Source: Periplaneta americana (taxonomy: Eukaryota; Arthropoda; Insecta; Blattodea; Blattidae). From it: a stretch of 64,000 bases of DNA. The stretch spans positions 17,815,300 to 17,879,299 of the forward strand of contig NC_091131.1 in the NCBI RefSeq assembly GCF_040183065.1, read 5' to 3'. Below the pieces are notes generated by a model. The model was given only the letters and a program-made list of their open reading frames with translations, made no database searches and was not told the DNA's origin. The position numbers and the translations under genes are program-made. Of the stretch, positions 32,756 to 45,559 are shown piece after piece; the first letter of the stretch is position 1, and the number at the start of each line of letters is the position of its first letter.

Positions 32756-33074
32756 CATAAATTTTATTGACAATTAATATTTGAGAAGAAAAATTCGCTC
32801 CGGTGCCGGGGATCGAACCCGGGTCTTTGGTTCTACGTACCAAGCGCTCTGACCACTGAGCTACGCCGAATTCAATCCACAGCACCGGACCGAACTCTCC
32901 TCCTTTGATGTTTCCCTTTGTGGCCTGACTCCAAGTTAGGCATATACGTTGACGTTTTATGTCCAAGTCAACTGCCATTATACACGGGGCGCACTCAACT
33001 GAGTGACTGTTGGCCGGGATTCCGCAGTTAAGTGCACAGTAATCTGTACAGAAATATGCACTACTAGCTATAAG
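32756..33074 (-). mobile_element. tRNA-Tyr-like SINE or composite repeat (family 5)
   Basis: 32792-32878 (-) folds like a tRNA: GGCGTAGCTCAGTGGTCAGA, anticodon stem TTGGT/ACCAA with loop ACGTAGA (GTA), B box GGTTCGATCCCC. As in family 3, position 33 is C. The upstream part (to ~33074) is a further repeat-like block that I could not name. Confidence 0.7.
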
Positions 33075-33382
33075 AATATTAAAGATTTTTTTTTATGAAT
33101 TTGTCCGACAGAATAATGTCTGTAATATTGACAATTAATATTTGAGGAGAAAAGTTCGCTCCGGTGCCGGGGATCGAACCCGGGCCCTTGGTTCTACGTA
33201 CCAAGCGCTCTGCTGTGGATTTAATTTGGCGTAGCTCAGTGGTCAGAGCGCTTGGTACATAGAACCAAGGACCCAGGTTCGATCCCCGGTATCGGAGCGA
33301 ATTTTTCTCCTCAAATGTTAATTGTCAATATTACAGATATTATTCTGTAGGACAAGTAAATAATAAAAAAATCTTTAATATA
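33075..33382. repeat. ~305-bp palindrome of two head-to-head tRNA-like SINE heads
   Basis: ATATTAAAGATTTTTTTT at 33076 is inverted at ~33381, and the whole tail-head sequence between is mirrored around ~33215-33225. Each arm carries one family-5 tRNA-like head and its GACAATTAA tail. The left head is cut short near the centre. Confidence 0.85.
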
Positions 33383-33824
33383 CATTTTATTACTTTTTAT
33401 TTACGCAACGGAAGTTGTTCATCTCGTTCAAAAATAAGGAAATAGGACGACGTAATTTTTTTAATTTTCTTAAGACATACTGAAATCATTTCCACGTAGA
33501 ATATGTAACAACCCTGTCATATCTCGATTTGATTGATGATGAAGAAAAAGGTTAGTAATTTTAATTTGAATTTTAATTAAACGACACCTTACAGCTTAAA
33601 ATTTATTCATTCTGGATGGTGGTGGTAGAAATCAGTATAAGTTATTCATGTCATGTACAAATAAAATTATAACTAGGGATAATCTTTACAATGAAAATGT
33701 CACAATACCACTTTACATTACAAATACTGATGGTTGTAAAAAAGATATATCCTACACATAGCCTGCGACTAGGTTATTAAACTAAAGATTTTATTACAGA
33801 GTAACACTCGTTTATAACAAGATA

Positions 33825-34050
33825 TCTGTCCACCGCTGTTTAGTAACGGTTAGGATTCCGGACCGTGAAGGGTTTGAATCCTGGTTGGAACAAGTTACCT
33901 GGTTGAGGTTTTTCCGGGGATTTCCCTCAACCCATTAAAAGAAACCCTGGACTCATTTCGCTGACATTATCACTTTCATCTCATTCAGACGCTATTTATA
34001 ACCATAGCAGTTGAAAAAGAGTCGTAAAATAACCAATTAAAAAGTACACA
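33825..34050 (+). mobile_element. tRNA-derived SINE (family 6), diverged
   Basis: B box GGTTTGAATCC, then GGTTGAGGTTTTTCCGGGG and the end GAGTCGTAAAATAACCAAT. Same family as 45599-45857 and 59409-59672 in the opposite orientation. Confidence 0.75.
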
Positions 34051-34211
34051 ATATTAAGATCCCCTTGGATGACGTTATAACTAAGTCCTACTGAATGTGA
34101 AAGTTATTAGAAAGCGAAAAGTTCAAGAATCTTTATACTCACTCGATGTTTTCTAATCTGTTCCAAATAAAAATTACATACTGTAACCTAACTTAATTAC
34201 ATTACACTTCA

Positions 34212-36111
34212 TGTGCAATTAAGTGTCCTCAAAATATTCCAACGTCTTTCTGCAGGGGTTTTTTTTTTCTGGTTTCGTCAAGTAAAAATAGCTTTAATAA
34301 AATAGGCTTATACTTTTCTCACATTTATTATTACATGACATTTAAAATTGAATATCAAATACTGTAGATTATTTCTTGCTGTTGTAATGTCTACCAACTC
34401 GTGAGTCTGTCCATGGACATAAGCCATAACCAACTCGTTGATTAAAAAATGGAGGTAAGCTATATTGGAAAGTTTTATGCGTCAATACGTTCCTGATATA
34501 ATAAAATTCACGTTAAGGTAAACGTCAGCAGTGACAATCAACATCTCTTCTTTCCATATACCCTGAAAACCCAGTACATATTTTGTGCGAGATCGTGCGT
34601 ATTTGCTTGGTTTCCGCACAGAACCAATACGCTGTAAGTGTGAAATACCACATTCAGTATTCCCAACGTAACACACATAACAATTTCCCGCTTCTTACCG
34701 CTTAAGCGCGACATTCATTTTACTGCTTTAGGCTTTTAACATATTATTTTTAGAGACGTTTAACATAGTAGTAATTATAAATTGGAAACTTACCACTGAA
34801 ATTTCACCTAAATTGCAATGTTAATTATTGTTTTTAAATATTTGCAAAAATTAAGTAAAGTCTACTACTACACGAAACTTATTGCATTCCTGATACAAGT
34901 AACATTAAGGAAGCCGTGAAAAAATCAACAAGATTCCAGATGCCGATGTTATTACTGCAATATGTTATATAAATAATATTGTTAAAATATTAAAATGAAA
35001 AATAAATCATTACATAACCTTACCGTTTGTTTTAAGTTCGCATTTATAGACTGGGGGGAAAAAAAAGACAGACGTATATCACGGCCTGCTAGAGTATAGT
35101 AAACACAGAAAACATTTTATAGCAACAATGTTAAAGAAAGATATTTTGTTTTCCGAAGTTGGCGTCATTAAACAGAAACCAACATGGAGATTTCATTGCA
35201 ACTAATTATAAATTCGTCTTTCAGGTATGTAATAACTAATCTTCGCACAAAATAATGTACGATACACGAGCGGTATGTTTGTTTCCATGTTCTCATGCTC
35301 TTGTAACGTATATTAAGTTACTATTCTGTGCTGGGACTCCTTGGAGTAGTCATCTTGTATGCACTGAGAGCAAACATGTCGGTTGCTATAGCAACCACTC
35401 TTAATAAACGCTGCATATGCCCGGACATTGTGAAGTTTATGTCTTCACTCAAATTTATACCATTCGCGAATTTTTCTACTTAAATTTGTCGTCTACCGAT
35501 TTTTTCTGAATTGAGTTTGTAGCCTGGTTCGTTATGAATCATGTGACAGTACTACGAACGTTCTATCGCTTCGAATTCTCGAGTTGCACTGCTTCGACTA
35601 CCGCGTGACCCGCAAATCCTACCGCATATCGCTAGATGACGTCACCCTCTTCAACTCAAAGTCATGTTGGATGCGTTGATGCTTCGTCTGTCGATCCCCT
35701 TTTACTTCATTGGAATATGTCGTGTAGTTTAGAAATTATAGGCGCGGCAAAACTGGTCTGAAAATGTATCGGTCGACTTTCTAGGATGGTGGACGGAACT
35801 TATAGATGAATTCACGTAAAACAAATGGAAAACATTACAATAAGTGAGAGAACTAATAAACAGCTGTAACAGGTAACATTGAAGCAATTTCTAAAGTGTT
35901 AATTAGAAAATTACACGAGGCAAATTGTAATGATTCTGCTGGTAGAATAATATGGGATGACTCTGAGGAATACGGGCTCCAAGGTTGAAGAAATTGATCC
36001 CGTCACGACAACAGGTTGTGCAAAGTCGTCGTGTGTAATTCTGCTATGGTGTTCAATGCCATACACATCACAATAAAGTAATAATTTGAGCCGTTGTGGT
36101 TGCTGGGTTGT
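34212..36111. repeat. Tandem duplication, unit 1
   Basis: Starts GCAATTAAGTGTCCTCAAAA and ends at GTTGCTGGGTTGTTC. The right end equals the last codons and 3' UTR of the protease (compare 37199-37222) but with the TAA changed to TAC. Contains GGTTGCTATAGCAACC at 35381-35396 and TGACGTCA near 35638. Confidence 0.85.
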
Positions 36112-37222
36112 TCGCAATTAAATGTCCTCAAAATAATCCAACGTCTTTCTGCAGAGTTGATTTTTTTCTGGTTTCGTCAAGTAAAAAAACAGCTTTAATA
36201 AAATAGGCTTATATTTTTCTCACATTTATCATTACATGACATTTAAAATTGAATATCAAATACTGTAGATTATTTCTTGCTGTTGTGATGTCTACCAACT
36301 CGTGAGTCTGTCCATGGACATAAGCTATAACCACCTCGTTGATTAAAAAATGGAGGTAAGCTACATCGGAAAGTTTTATGCGTCAGTACGTCCCTGATAT
36401 AATACAAGTCACATCAAGGTAAGCATCAGCAGTGACAATCAACATCTCTTCTTTCCATAAACCCGGTACATATTTTCTGTACTGGGATTCCTTGGAGTAT
36501 CCATCTTGTATGCATTGAGAGCAAACATGTCGGTTGCTATAGCAACCACTCTTAATAGACGCTGCATATGCCTGTCATTGTGAATTTTCTCTCTTCACTC
36601 AAATTTAATTCACTCGCGAATTTTTCTACTTAAATTTGTCGTCTGCCGATTGTTGCCGAATTGAGTTTCTAGCCTGGTTCGTTATGATCATTTGACAATA
36701 CTGCGAACGTTCTATCGCTTCGAATTCTCGAGTTGCACTGCTTTGACTGCCGCGTATCGCTAGATGACGTCATCCTCTTCAACTCAAGGTCATGTTGGAT
36801 ACGTTGATCCTTCATCTGTCGATCCCCATTTACTTCATTGGAATATGTCGTGTAGTTTAGAAATTATAGGCGCGGCAAAACTGGTCTGAAAATGTATCGG
36901 TCGACTTTCTAGGATGGTGGACCGAACTTATAGATGAATTCACGTAAAAAAAGATGGAAAACATTACAATAAGTAGCAGAACTAATAAACAGCTGTAACA
37001 TTGAAGCAATTTCTAAAGTTTTAATTAGTAAAATTACACGGGACAAATTGTAATGATTCTGCTGGTAGAATAATATGGGAATGGCTCTGAGGAATACGGG
37101 CTCCAAGGTTGAAGAAATTGATTCCGTCACGACAGGTTGTGCAAAGTCGTTGTGTGTAATTCTGCTATGGTGTTCAATGCCACACACATCACAATAACTT
37201 AATAATTTGAGCCACTGTGGTT
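36112..37222. repeat. Tandem duplication, unit 2 (internally deleted)
   Basis: Starts GCAATTAAATGTCCTCAAAA; lacks ~730 bp present in unit 1 (34592-35325). Its right end overlaps the protease stop and final codons. It keeps GGTTGCTATAGCAACC (36532-36547) and TGACGTCA (~36764). Confidence 0.85.
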
Positions 37223-37365
37223 GCTGGGTTGATCGCTAGTCTGCTCTCCGTCGCAGAAACAAGAGTCCTGAGTGTGTTTCTTGATCCAGGTGATGTAGCG
37301 GTTGACACGCGTGTACACTCCGGGGTGGTTGGCCTGAGCACATCCCTCACCCCACGATACCACCC
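37199..37365 (-). CDS. Protease exon 7: C-terminus
   Basis: The acceptor is [29 protein letters not shown] is the conserved last part of an S1A domain, followed by NRYITWIKK and a tail with CFC ending HSGSNY and TAA at 37201-37199. The final codons lie inside a tandemly duplicated segment (see 36112-37222). Confidence 0.93.
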
Positions 37366-38540
37366 CTGGAAAAGTAAGATCGAGTATTTTTCTATCTGGG
37401 TAATTTTTCATTAAAGATGCACCAATCCGTGAGGCCGAAGACGTCACTCGACGTTTATCTTACTACTGGAGTTTAAAGAGAAGTTTTATATGATATCCTT
37501 ATTGAATCGGGTATTCCCAAGAAACTAGTTCGATTAATTAAAATATCTCAGTGAAACGTACAGGAGAGTTCGTATAGGTCAGTTTCTGTCGGATGCATTT
37601 CCAATTCACTGTGGGCTAAAGCAAGGAGATGCACTATCACCTTTACTTTTTAACTTTGCTCTAGAATATGCCATTAGGAAATTCCAGGATAACAGAGAGG
37701 GTTCGGAATTGAACGGGTTACATCAGCTGCTTGTCTATGCGGATGACGTGAATATGTTAGGAGAAAATCCACAAACGATTAGGGAAAACACGGGAATTTT
37801 ACTTGAAGCAAGTAATGAGATAAGTTTGGAAGTAATTCCCGAAAAGACAAAGTATATGATTATGTGTCGTGACGGGAATAGTGTACGAAATGGAAATATA
37901 AAAATTGGAAATTTATCTTTTGAAGAGGTGGAGAAGTTCAAATATCTTGGAGCAACATTAATATAAGTGATACTCGGGAGGAAATTAAACACAGAATAAA
38001 TATGGGAAATGCCTGTTATTATTCGGTTGAGAAGCTTTTATCATCCAGTCTGCTGTCAAAAAATCTGAAAGTTAGAATTTATAAAACAGTTATATTACCG
38101 GTTGTTCTGTAGGGTTGTGAAACTTGGACTCTCACTTTGAGAGAGGAACATAAGTTAAGGGTGCTTGAGAATAAGGTGCTTAGGAAAATATTTGGGGCTA
38201 AAAGGGATGAAGTTACAGGAGAATGGAGAAAGTTACACAACACAGAACTGCACGCATTGTATTCTTCATCTGACATAATTAGGGACGTTAAATCCAGACG
38301 TTTGAGATGGGCAAGGCATGTAGCATGTATGGGCGAATCCAGAAATGCATATAGAGTGTTAGTTGGGATGCCGAGACGTAGATGGTAAGATAATATTAAA
38401 ATGGATCTGAGGGAGGTGGGATATGATGATAGAGACTGGATTAATCTTGCTCAGGATAGGGACCAATGGCAGGCTTATGTGAGGGCGGCAATGAAACTCC
38501 GGTTTCCTTAAAAGCCAGTAAGTAAGTAAGTAAGTAAGTC

Positions 38541-38592
<52 letters not shown>

Positions 38593-41059
38593 CTGGAGTT
38601 AGAATGCGCTTGTGCGAATGTTTTGTCCCCGCGAAAAGCAATAGCAGCCACATTATTTGTTTGGACGTGCAACATCTATATTTGACAATAAATCGAGAAC
38701 GAGAAGCAGAAAGAGTAGCTACGGGAAGTGACAGACGTGAAAGTGAAGATTTTTTATTCACAATTGAATAAACCAAGAACGGAAACGACTATGAATATCG
38801 ATATGTAAAGTCGATATTACGCATTGTAATGTTATTTGTGTATAAATGACCAATGGCGTTCTCTCATGTCTACAAGCAAGTCAACATAAACACAGGTTAA
38901 TCAACTTCAAAATTTATGACATAGAATATTTCTGTAGTGCGCGGGAAAAGTGACACAAGTCAGTTTCCACAAACCTTTTTTGATAATTTATTGGCAACTT
39001 ACGGAACATCTGCTCGCTTGGGAAAAAATGCATAAGTATTCCAATAATTCATACAGAAAAAAATCAAATCGACATAAACCAGTGTAAGTTGTCAATAAAT
39101 TATCAAAAAAGCTTTGTGGAAACTGACTTGTGTCACTTTTCCCGAGCACTGCAGATTTACGAATTCAATTCGCGTGGTAGTCTGGTCACATGATATACTC
39201 ACCGGCAACATCGTATTCAGTCCCGTTCACAATGTGCAGAGGCCCACCGCTGTCACCCTGCGAACAAAAAATTCAGACAATATACAGAATTATCTACCTA
39301 TCGTGACTGGAATCTGGAATGAAGCCCACTCACAGATTGGATATTATATTGGTTATAATGGAAAAGTTACCAACTATTCAATGAGACTATTGTGATTCCG
39401 TGTGTTCTATTTGTTCCTTAATCTATTCTCTTGTGATGCCAACGCGGTCGATAAAATTTGATCCTCCATATTTAAAAATATAAGCGTTACGTTAGCTTTA
39501 AAACTATACGAAAAAGGAGCATGGCAACTGCGAAGCCGGTGAGGTAGAGACGCAAGGGGGGACGGTAGTTGTTACAGAAATATGAAGCGATGTTGCCATA
39601 TTTAACTTGAATCATAATTACTAAAATAAGAGTTCATTGTTGACTAGTGTTAAAAACATGATTTTATTAGATCACAGCTCTGGAAAAGAATTAAATATAT
39701 CATATATTGAGAATATTAACGAGACCGGGTAGATTAAACCATAACCTACTGACTTTCGTAAAATGAAGTCAACCCCATGACAGGCCAAATCGGCCCAGAA
39801 GGTGCGAGAAGTTACTTGATCATATTTCATAACGCAGCATGTGCATTCTATTAATCTCTTACATATAATTGAATGGCTGCCTAGAATAACGTTGTCCGTT
39901 ATTGGCCAAACTGAGTTTTAGGCTGTTAAATGTTGTATCGCACATCTTGCATCATGTGCTGTCATCGTCTTGCTGATATTCACACTACTTCGAGAGCTCT
40001 AGTAATTTGATTGTGTTGCTGAGCTGAATAACGTTGTAACGCAAATAAAATGGCGGACAATCATACTTGTAGCGTGTCACATGGTCTCATAAAAAACGTA
40101 AATAGGAAGAGAAAACGTAAGATTAATATCATGCAATGGAAGGACAATGTACGTAAGACACTAAAGGATCAGGGGAAAGAATATACTTCGAAAAAAGGGG
40201 ACATTAAACCAGCTGTGAAACGACCTGAACTGATGAGTAGAATGATGTTGTAAGTCAATGTAGGCCTATAGAGTGCTAAAGGAGAATAGTTAAAGGTAAT
40301 AAGGTCATGGTTACTCTGAATTCTACCTTGGCCTAATAACAGGATAAAGAAAAAGAAAGATTCTTGTCTGTGTGATATTGATATTGTATGCCTAAACACA
40401 TGATCTAAGTTGAGTAATTCGTTTCAAGTTCTTATGATATAAATTTGTCTATAACAGTCTTACTAATAAACAGTGTATAGTTTTTATACGAGACTTATGC
40501 AGAGTTGAGACAGAAAACGTTACTAATAAACTGTGAATAAGCTATGGACGTATAAACAGGCTGTAACTATACAATGGGAATTGCTTTGCATTAGCTATAT
40601 ACACGAAACCCCTTGTTTAAGCGTTGTATATAGCGAAAAAATGGCCGCCCCTCTAACAGCTGTTCGTATCGACTGTCATTTTATGATGATGGTTACCTTG
40701 TAGCCACAGAAGAACAAACCAAAGATCATAGAATTATTAGAATAATATTGCTGTAGCTTGTACTCTTTGACCAAAATGTAGTGTGGTAATCGATTAGAGC
40801 CAGTTGTACTGTCGATATTTAACACGCCACACTACAGCGCTCTACCGGATGCAATAGAGAACCTCAGATATTCTATTACCTTTCGTAACGAAGTAATGAC
40901 GAAACTATGACGTAGCTGTGTAACAGTTATACTGTTGTACACGACGTATGTAGTGATTATTAGTAAGGAATTTACACACGACTTATAAACGAGCTACTCA
41001 TTGTATAAGTGTAAGACAGTTAAACGTCTGTATATAGGGTTTTTATTAGTAAGACCGTA

Positions 41060-41117
<58 letters not shown>

Positions 41118-44100
41118 CATCATTTAATGTACTCAAATGTAATAACCATAAAGAATGTACCAGGAAATATGGAGAGTATTTAAGTTTCTTTGCTTTACAA
41201 CGTTGTTCTTCTGGATTGACATGCAACGTTTTTCTACTGTAACGGTCTTACTAATAAACCGTGTATAGTTTTTATACGAGACTTATGCAGCGTTGAGACA
41301 GAAAACGTTATTAATAAACCATGCATAAGCGATGGATGTATAAACAGGCTGTAACTATACAATGGGAATTGCTTTGCAGTAGTTATATATACGAAACCCC
41401 TTGTTTAAGCGTTGTATACAGAGAAAAAATGGCCGCCTCTCTAACAGCTGTTCGTATCGACTGTCATTTCATGATGATGGATGCCTTGTAACCACAGAAG
41501 AACACACCAAAGAGCACAGAATAAGTAGAATAATATTGCTGTAGCTTGTACTCTTTGACCAAAATATAATGTGGTAATCGGTTAGAGCTAGTTGTACTAT
41601 CGATATTTCACACGCCACAGTAGAGCGCTCTACCGGGTGCAATAGAGAACCGCAGATATTCTATTACCTTTCGTAACGAAGTAATGACGAAACTATGACG
41701 TAGCTGTGTAACAGTTGTACTGTTATACACGACGTATGTAGTGATTATTAGTAAGAAATTTACACACGACGTATAAACGAGCTACTCATTGTATAAGTAT
41801 AAGATAGTTAAACATCTGTATATAGAGTTTTTATTAGTAAGACCGTAAATGTTCAAAATGTTGTGTCAATAGGAAGATGAAGACAATACATATACAGGGT
41901 GGGTGGGAAGTAACTCCTTATTGCAATGTGCTTATAATTTTTGTATATATTAATATTTTTATGAAACTTAATACATACTTTCTTTATAGAGGTAGAACGT
42001 GATCTGTAATGGCTGACTGCATCACAGTGTAGGAGAGAGCTCAGGTTGCCACCCGCTATGAAGTCTGGCGTTCTGTTGTGCAGGTGCAGAGCATGGGCCT
42101 CGCGCTACACTGGATCCAAAGACAATCAAGAACTGCCATGCTAAACTGATGACCACAAGATCTGTGGCGGATATTCGTAGAAGTGGCCGTCCCTCAACAT
42201 CCAGGTCAGACGAAAATGTGCGAAGGGTTGAGGAAATGTTCACCAGAAGTCCACAAAAATCAACACGACAAGCCAGTCGTGAAAGTGGTCTCTCCCGACA
42301 CACAATCACAACTGTGCTGGAAAAAGAATTAAATTTCCGGCCGTGGAAGCCACATTACTGTCAACAGCTATCGCTGGAAGATTGTGACCATCGAATGGAA
42401 TATGGTGAACTTATGCTAGGTTGGTATGGAGACTGGCCCCAGTTGTTCGAGAATATCATTTGGAGCGACGAAGCAATTTTTCATATTGGAGGGTTTGTGA
42501 ACCGTCACAATTGTCACTACTGGCCACAGCATGATCCAGGGGCAACAGTTGAAAAGTCTCAAAGCCGCCCTAAGGTCACAGTTTGGTGTGGCATTACATC
42601 CAACAAACTTGTGGGTCCGTTCATTCTTCGAGACACCATGAACTCTGAACGGTACCTAGCCATGTTGGAAGATGAAGTTTGGCCAATTGTTTCCACCTGG
42701 GATAATATCAACGACCTAATTTGGATGCAAGATGGAGCCCCACCACATTTTGCACTCAACGTCCGTGACTGGTTAGACCGACATTCCCCAGGACGTTGGT
42801 TGGGTCGCCGTGGTCCGCATGAGTGGCCAGCACGGAGTCCCGACCTCACCCCGTGCGACTTCTTTTTGTGGGGTTGGGCGAAGGAAGAAGTTTGTCGCAC
42901 CAAACCACGAACTTTGGATGAACTGGAAGATCGTCTACGCCAAGTCCTCAATAACATACCACAGGAATTCCTGCACGTCAATTGAAAGTATCCCTTGCCG
43001 GTTACGAACATTAGTGAAAAATGCTGGAGCATATGTGGAGTTTTAAGTTAATCCATAGACTCCTACCATGTTAAACTAAAAAGCAAAATTTGTTCCAGTC
43101 AAATAGAATAAATATTAACAGATTTATAACCATATTACAATAGGGAGTTACTTCCCACCCATTCTGTATATAAATGGTGTACATACTTACTGAAGTATTA
43201 ATACAGACCTAACACAGTCATATTTTATAATATTTAACAATGTTAGTATGGAATAAACATATTTTTAATTTCCTGACAAACTGTAAAAATTGACTTACAA
43301 CGTTATTCTAGGCAGCCATTCAATTGTAAGAGAATAAAAATAATATTAAGGATACAATTTTTGTTTTAAATTTATATTAGCTATATATGGTTAAAATTAA
43401 TATGAAAAAATATATATTTAAAAATCTTACCACATAAATACCCATTTTTGTCACAAACTACAAGAATTTCAGAATCAAATTTTTTTATACATATTAGGCC
43501 TATCCTATTGCTCCCATCTCTAATAACAAGATATGATATATTAAATGCAATGAATGTGTTTTGTTTATGTTGCTTGTATCTGCCCATGACAGACATAGAT
43601 TATATCACAAGATTAACTTACTCGTCTTTCACACGCACTCAATATTGGCAGACTTCGTTTATATGTAACTGAATGATAACCCTTACCTGGCATGAGTCCT
43701 TCTTGCCCTCGGGGTATCCTGCACACATCATGTTGTCCGTTATCCTCTTGTTGCCATACGCGGTGCTCTTGCACTCCTTGTTGGACATGATGGGGACTGT
43801 CACCTCGTTCAGGACGTCGGAAGGAGCTCCGTTCTGGGCAGTTACACCCCACCCCGTCACCAAACCGTTCACCCCAGTGAAACTTTTGCCTATATACAGG
43901 ATGAACCGTAAATAACGTCATTAATTTCAGGGGGTTATTCTTTGAGAAATTTCATTAAAAAATTTTTAATACAATTTTGCTCGTTTTTGGTTCCTTTCCG
44001 AGGTAAAAATTGTTTTATATGAAACATTTTATAGCGTGTTTTGGGAAAGCCATTGATTGAATTTCCAACATGCTCAGTCAATTTAAGAGAACGGTGAATA

Positions 44101-45492
44101 TGAAAATAAGTGATTGAAAGAATTTTAGTTTTGTCCTTTAAATGTGCAGAAATTTGATCAGAATAAAATATATAACATTGACTAGGCTATTACACTTTCA
44201 TTACATCATACTATTTTTGACCAATAAAACGATACGGAACGTGTTCCAACCAAACATGGCTGCTTATCCTAAAAGTTTTACCACTTCCCTAGCATTTTTG
44301 TTTGTTTTTATAACCTCCCTAGTATTTGTTTCTTTGTTTGCCAACAGTGTACATTCAATAATTGTACTTTATAAAATGGTTAATGTTTATTTCATCATCC
44401 TTAATTAAAACGTGCTTGGACAATGCCCCAAAGGCGAGCTGCTGATCAATGCTAGACATCATCGTGTACGACATGCTTTGGCGACATCGTTAAAAACTTT
44501 AAATTGGGAGATTCATGAGGAAGTACATTGTGTATCATCAGATGGTTCTTTTAGATGGGCAGACATTATTGCTATCAACGGACGCTTAAAACGGGCTCTT
44601 GTTCTTGACCCTACTATCCGTTTCGAAAGAAACCTAAATCAGGCCACCGAAGTTGATATTGAGAAGTCTATATATGAACCTTGTCTGCCTTATCTTTCTC
44701 AAAGGTACAACGTCCCTCTTAAACAATGGTCCGTCATTGGTTTGCTGTTTGGCAGTAGAGGTTCAATCACAAAATTCACTTGGAATTATCTTAAGGAACT
44801 TCACATTCCTTTCGATTATGTAATGTCTGTCCTTATAAATATTATCAAGGATTCTCTTCAAATACTACATCATCATCTCTATTTAAATTAATCCATTTAT
44901 TTTGCCTTCAACAATTAACTTTTTTTTTCTTTAATGTATCACATCACATTATTGTACATGTTTATTGTATTCAGGACCCTTGTGGTCACTCAAATTCTTT
45001 GAGCTGATGTCTATAATTTAGAATTTATATATTTATCTTGTTTGTATTATTTAGGTTATGTTACAGCTTCTGCTGTATAAGATTATGGATAGTCACGTAT
45101 CAGAGATTGTTTAATTATATTGATAATTGAAGTGGAATGCAACTGTTGAAATAAAAATTAAACCGAATCAGCAAAACCTTCTTGACTAGTAAACGTCCAT
45201 AGAATTCAATGAAGATTGTATATTTAGCACAACGGCTAACAAGAGAACAGCTCATCATAACATACTACTGCCATCTAGCGGAATATTTGTAACGATGACA
45301 TGGTACAATAATACATTTTCAAGGCAATTAGTAAGTCAATTAATGTTTTATTGTATTAGAATACGTACTTTATTTCTTCTAGTCTGTATATAATTTCTTG
45401 TAATCGGGTCAATTAAATCCTACTCGAGTTTTGATTTTCTCTAGATAAATCAAAACCTCTAGTGACATTACTGTAGAAAAATTTCCTTTGAA

Positions 45493-45559
<67 letters not shown>

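Larger units (their letters stand above)
39857..43332. mobile_element. Possible large TIR element holding nested MITEs and a mariner
   Basis: TCTTACATATAATTGAATGG, CTGCCTAGAATAACGTTGT at 39857 recurs inverted at 43297-43332. Inside, 40050-40253 encodes a basic peptide ([12 protein letters not shown] ... [17 protein letters not shown]), then twin MITEs and a DD41D element. Without these, the core would be ~1 kb. Confidence 0.5.

Noticed and set aside
35911-36117. Minus-strand ORFs at the duplication ends as genes
   Set aside because: They are readings of the protease 3' UTR copy in unit 1 and lack any own features.
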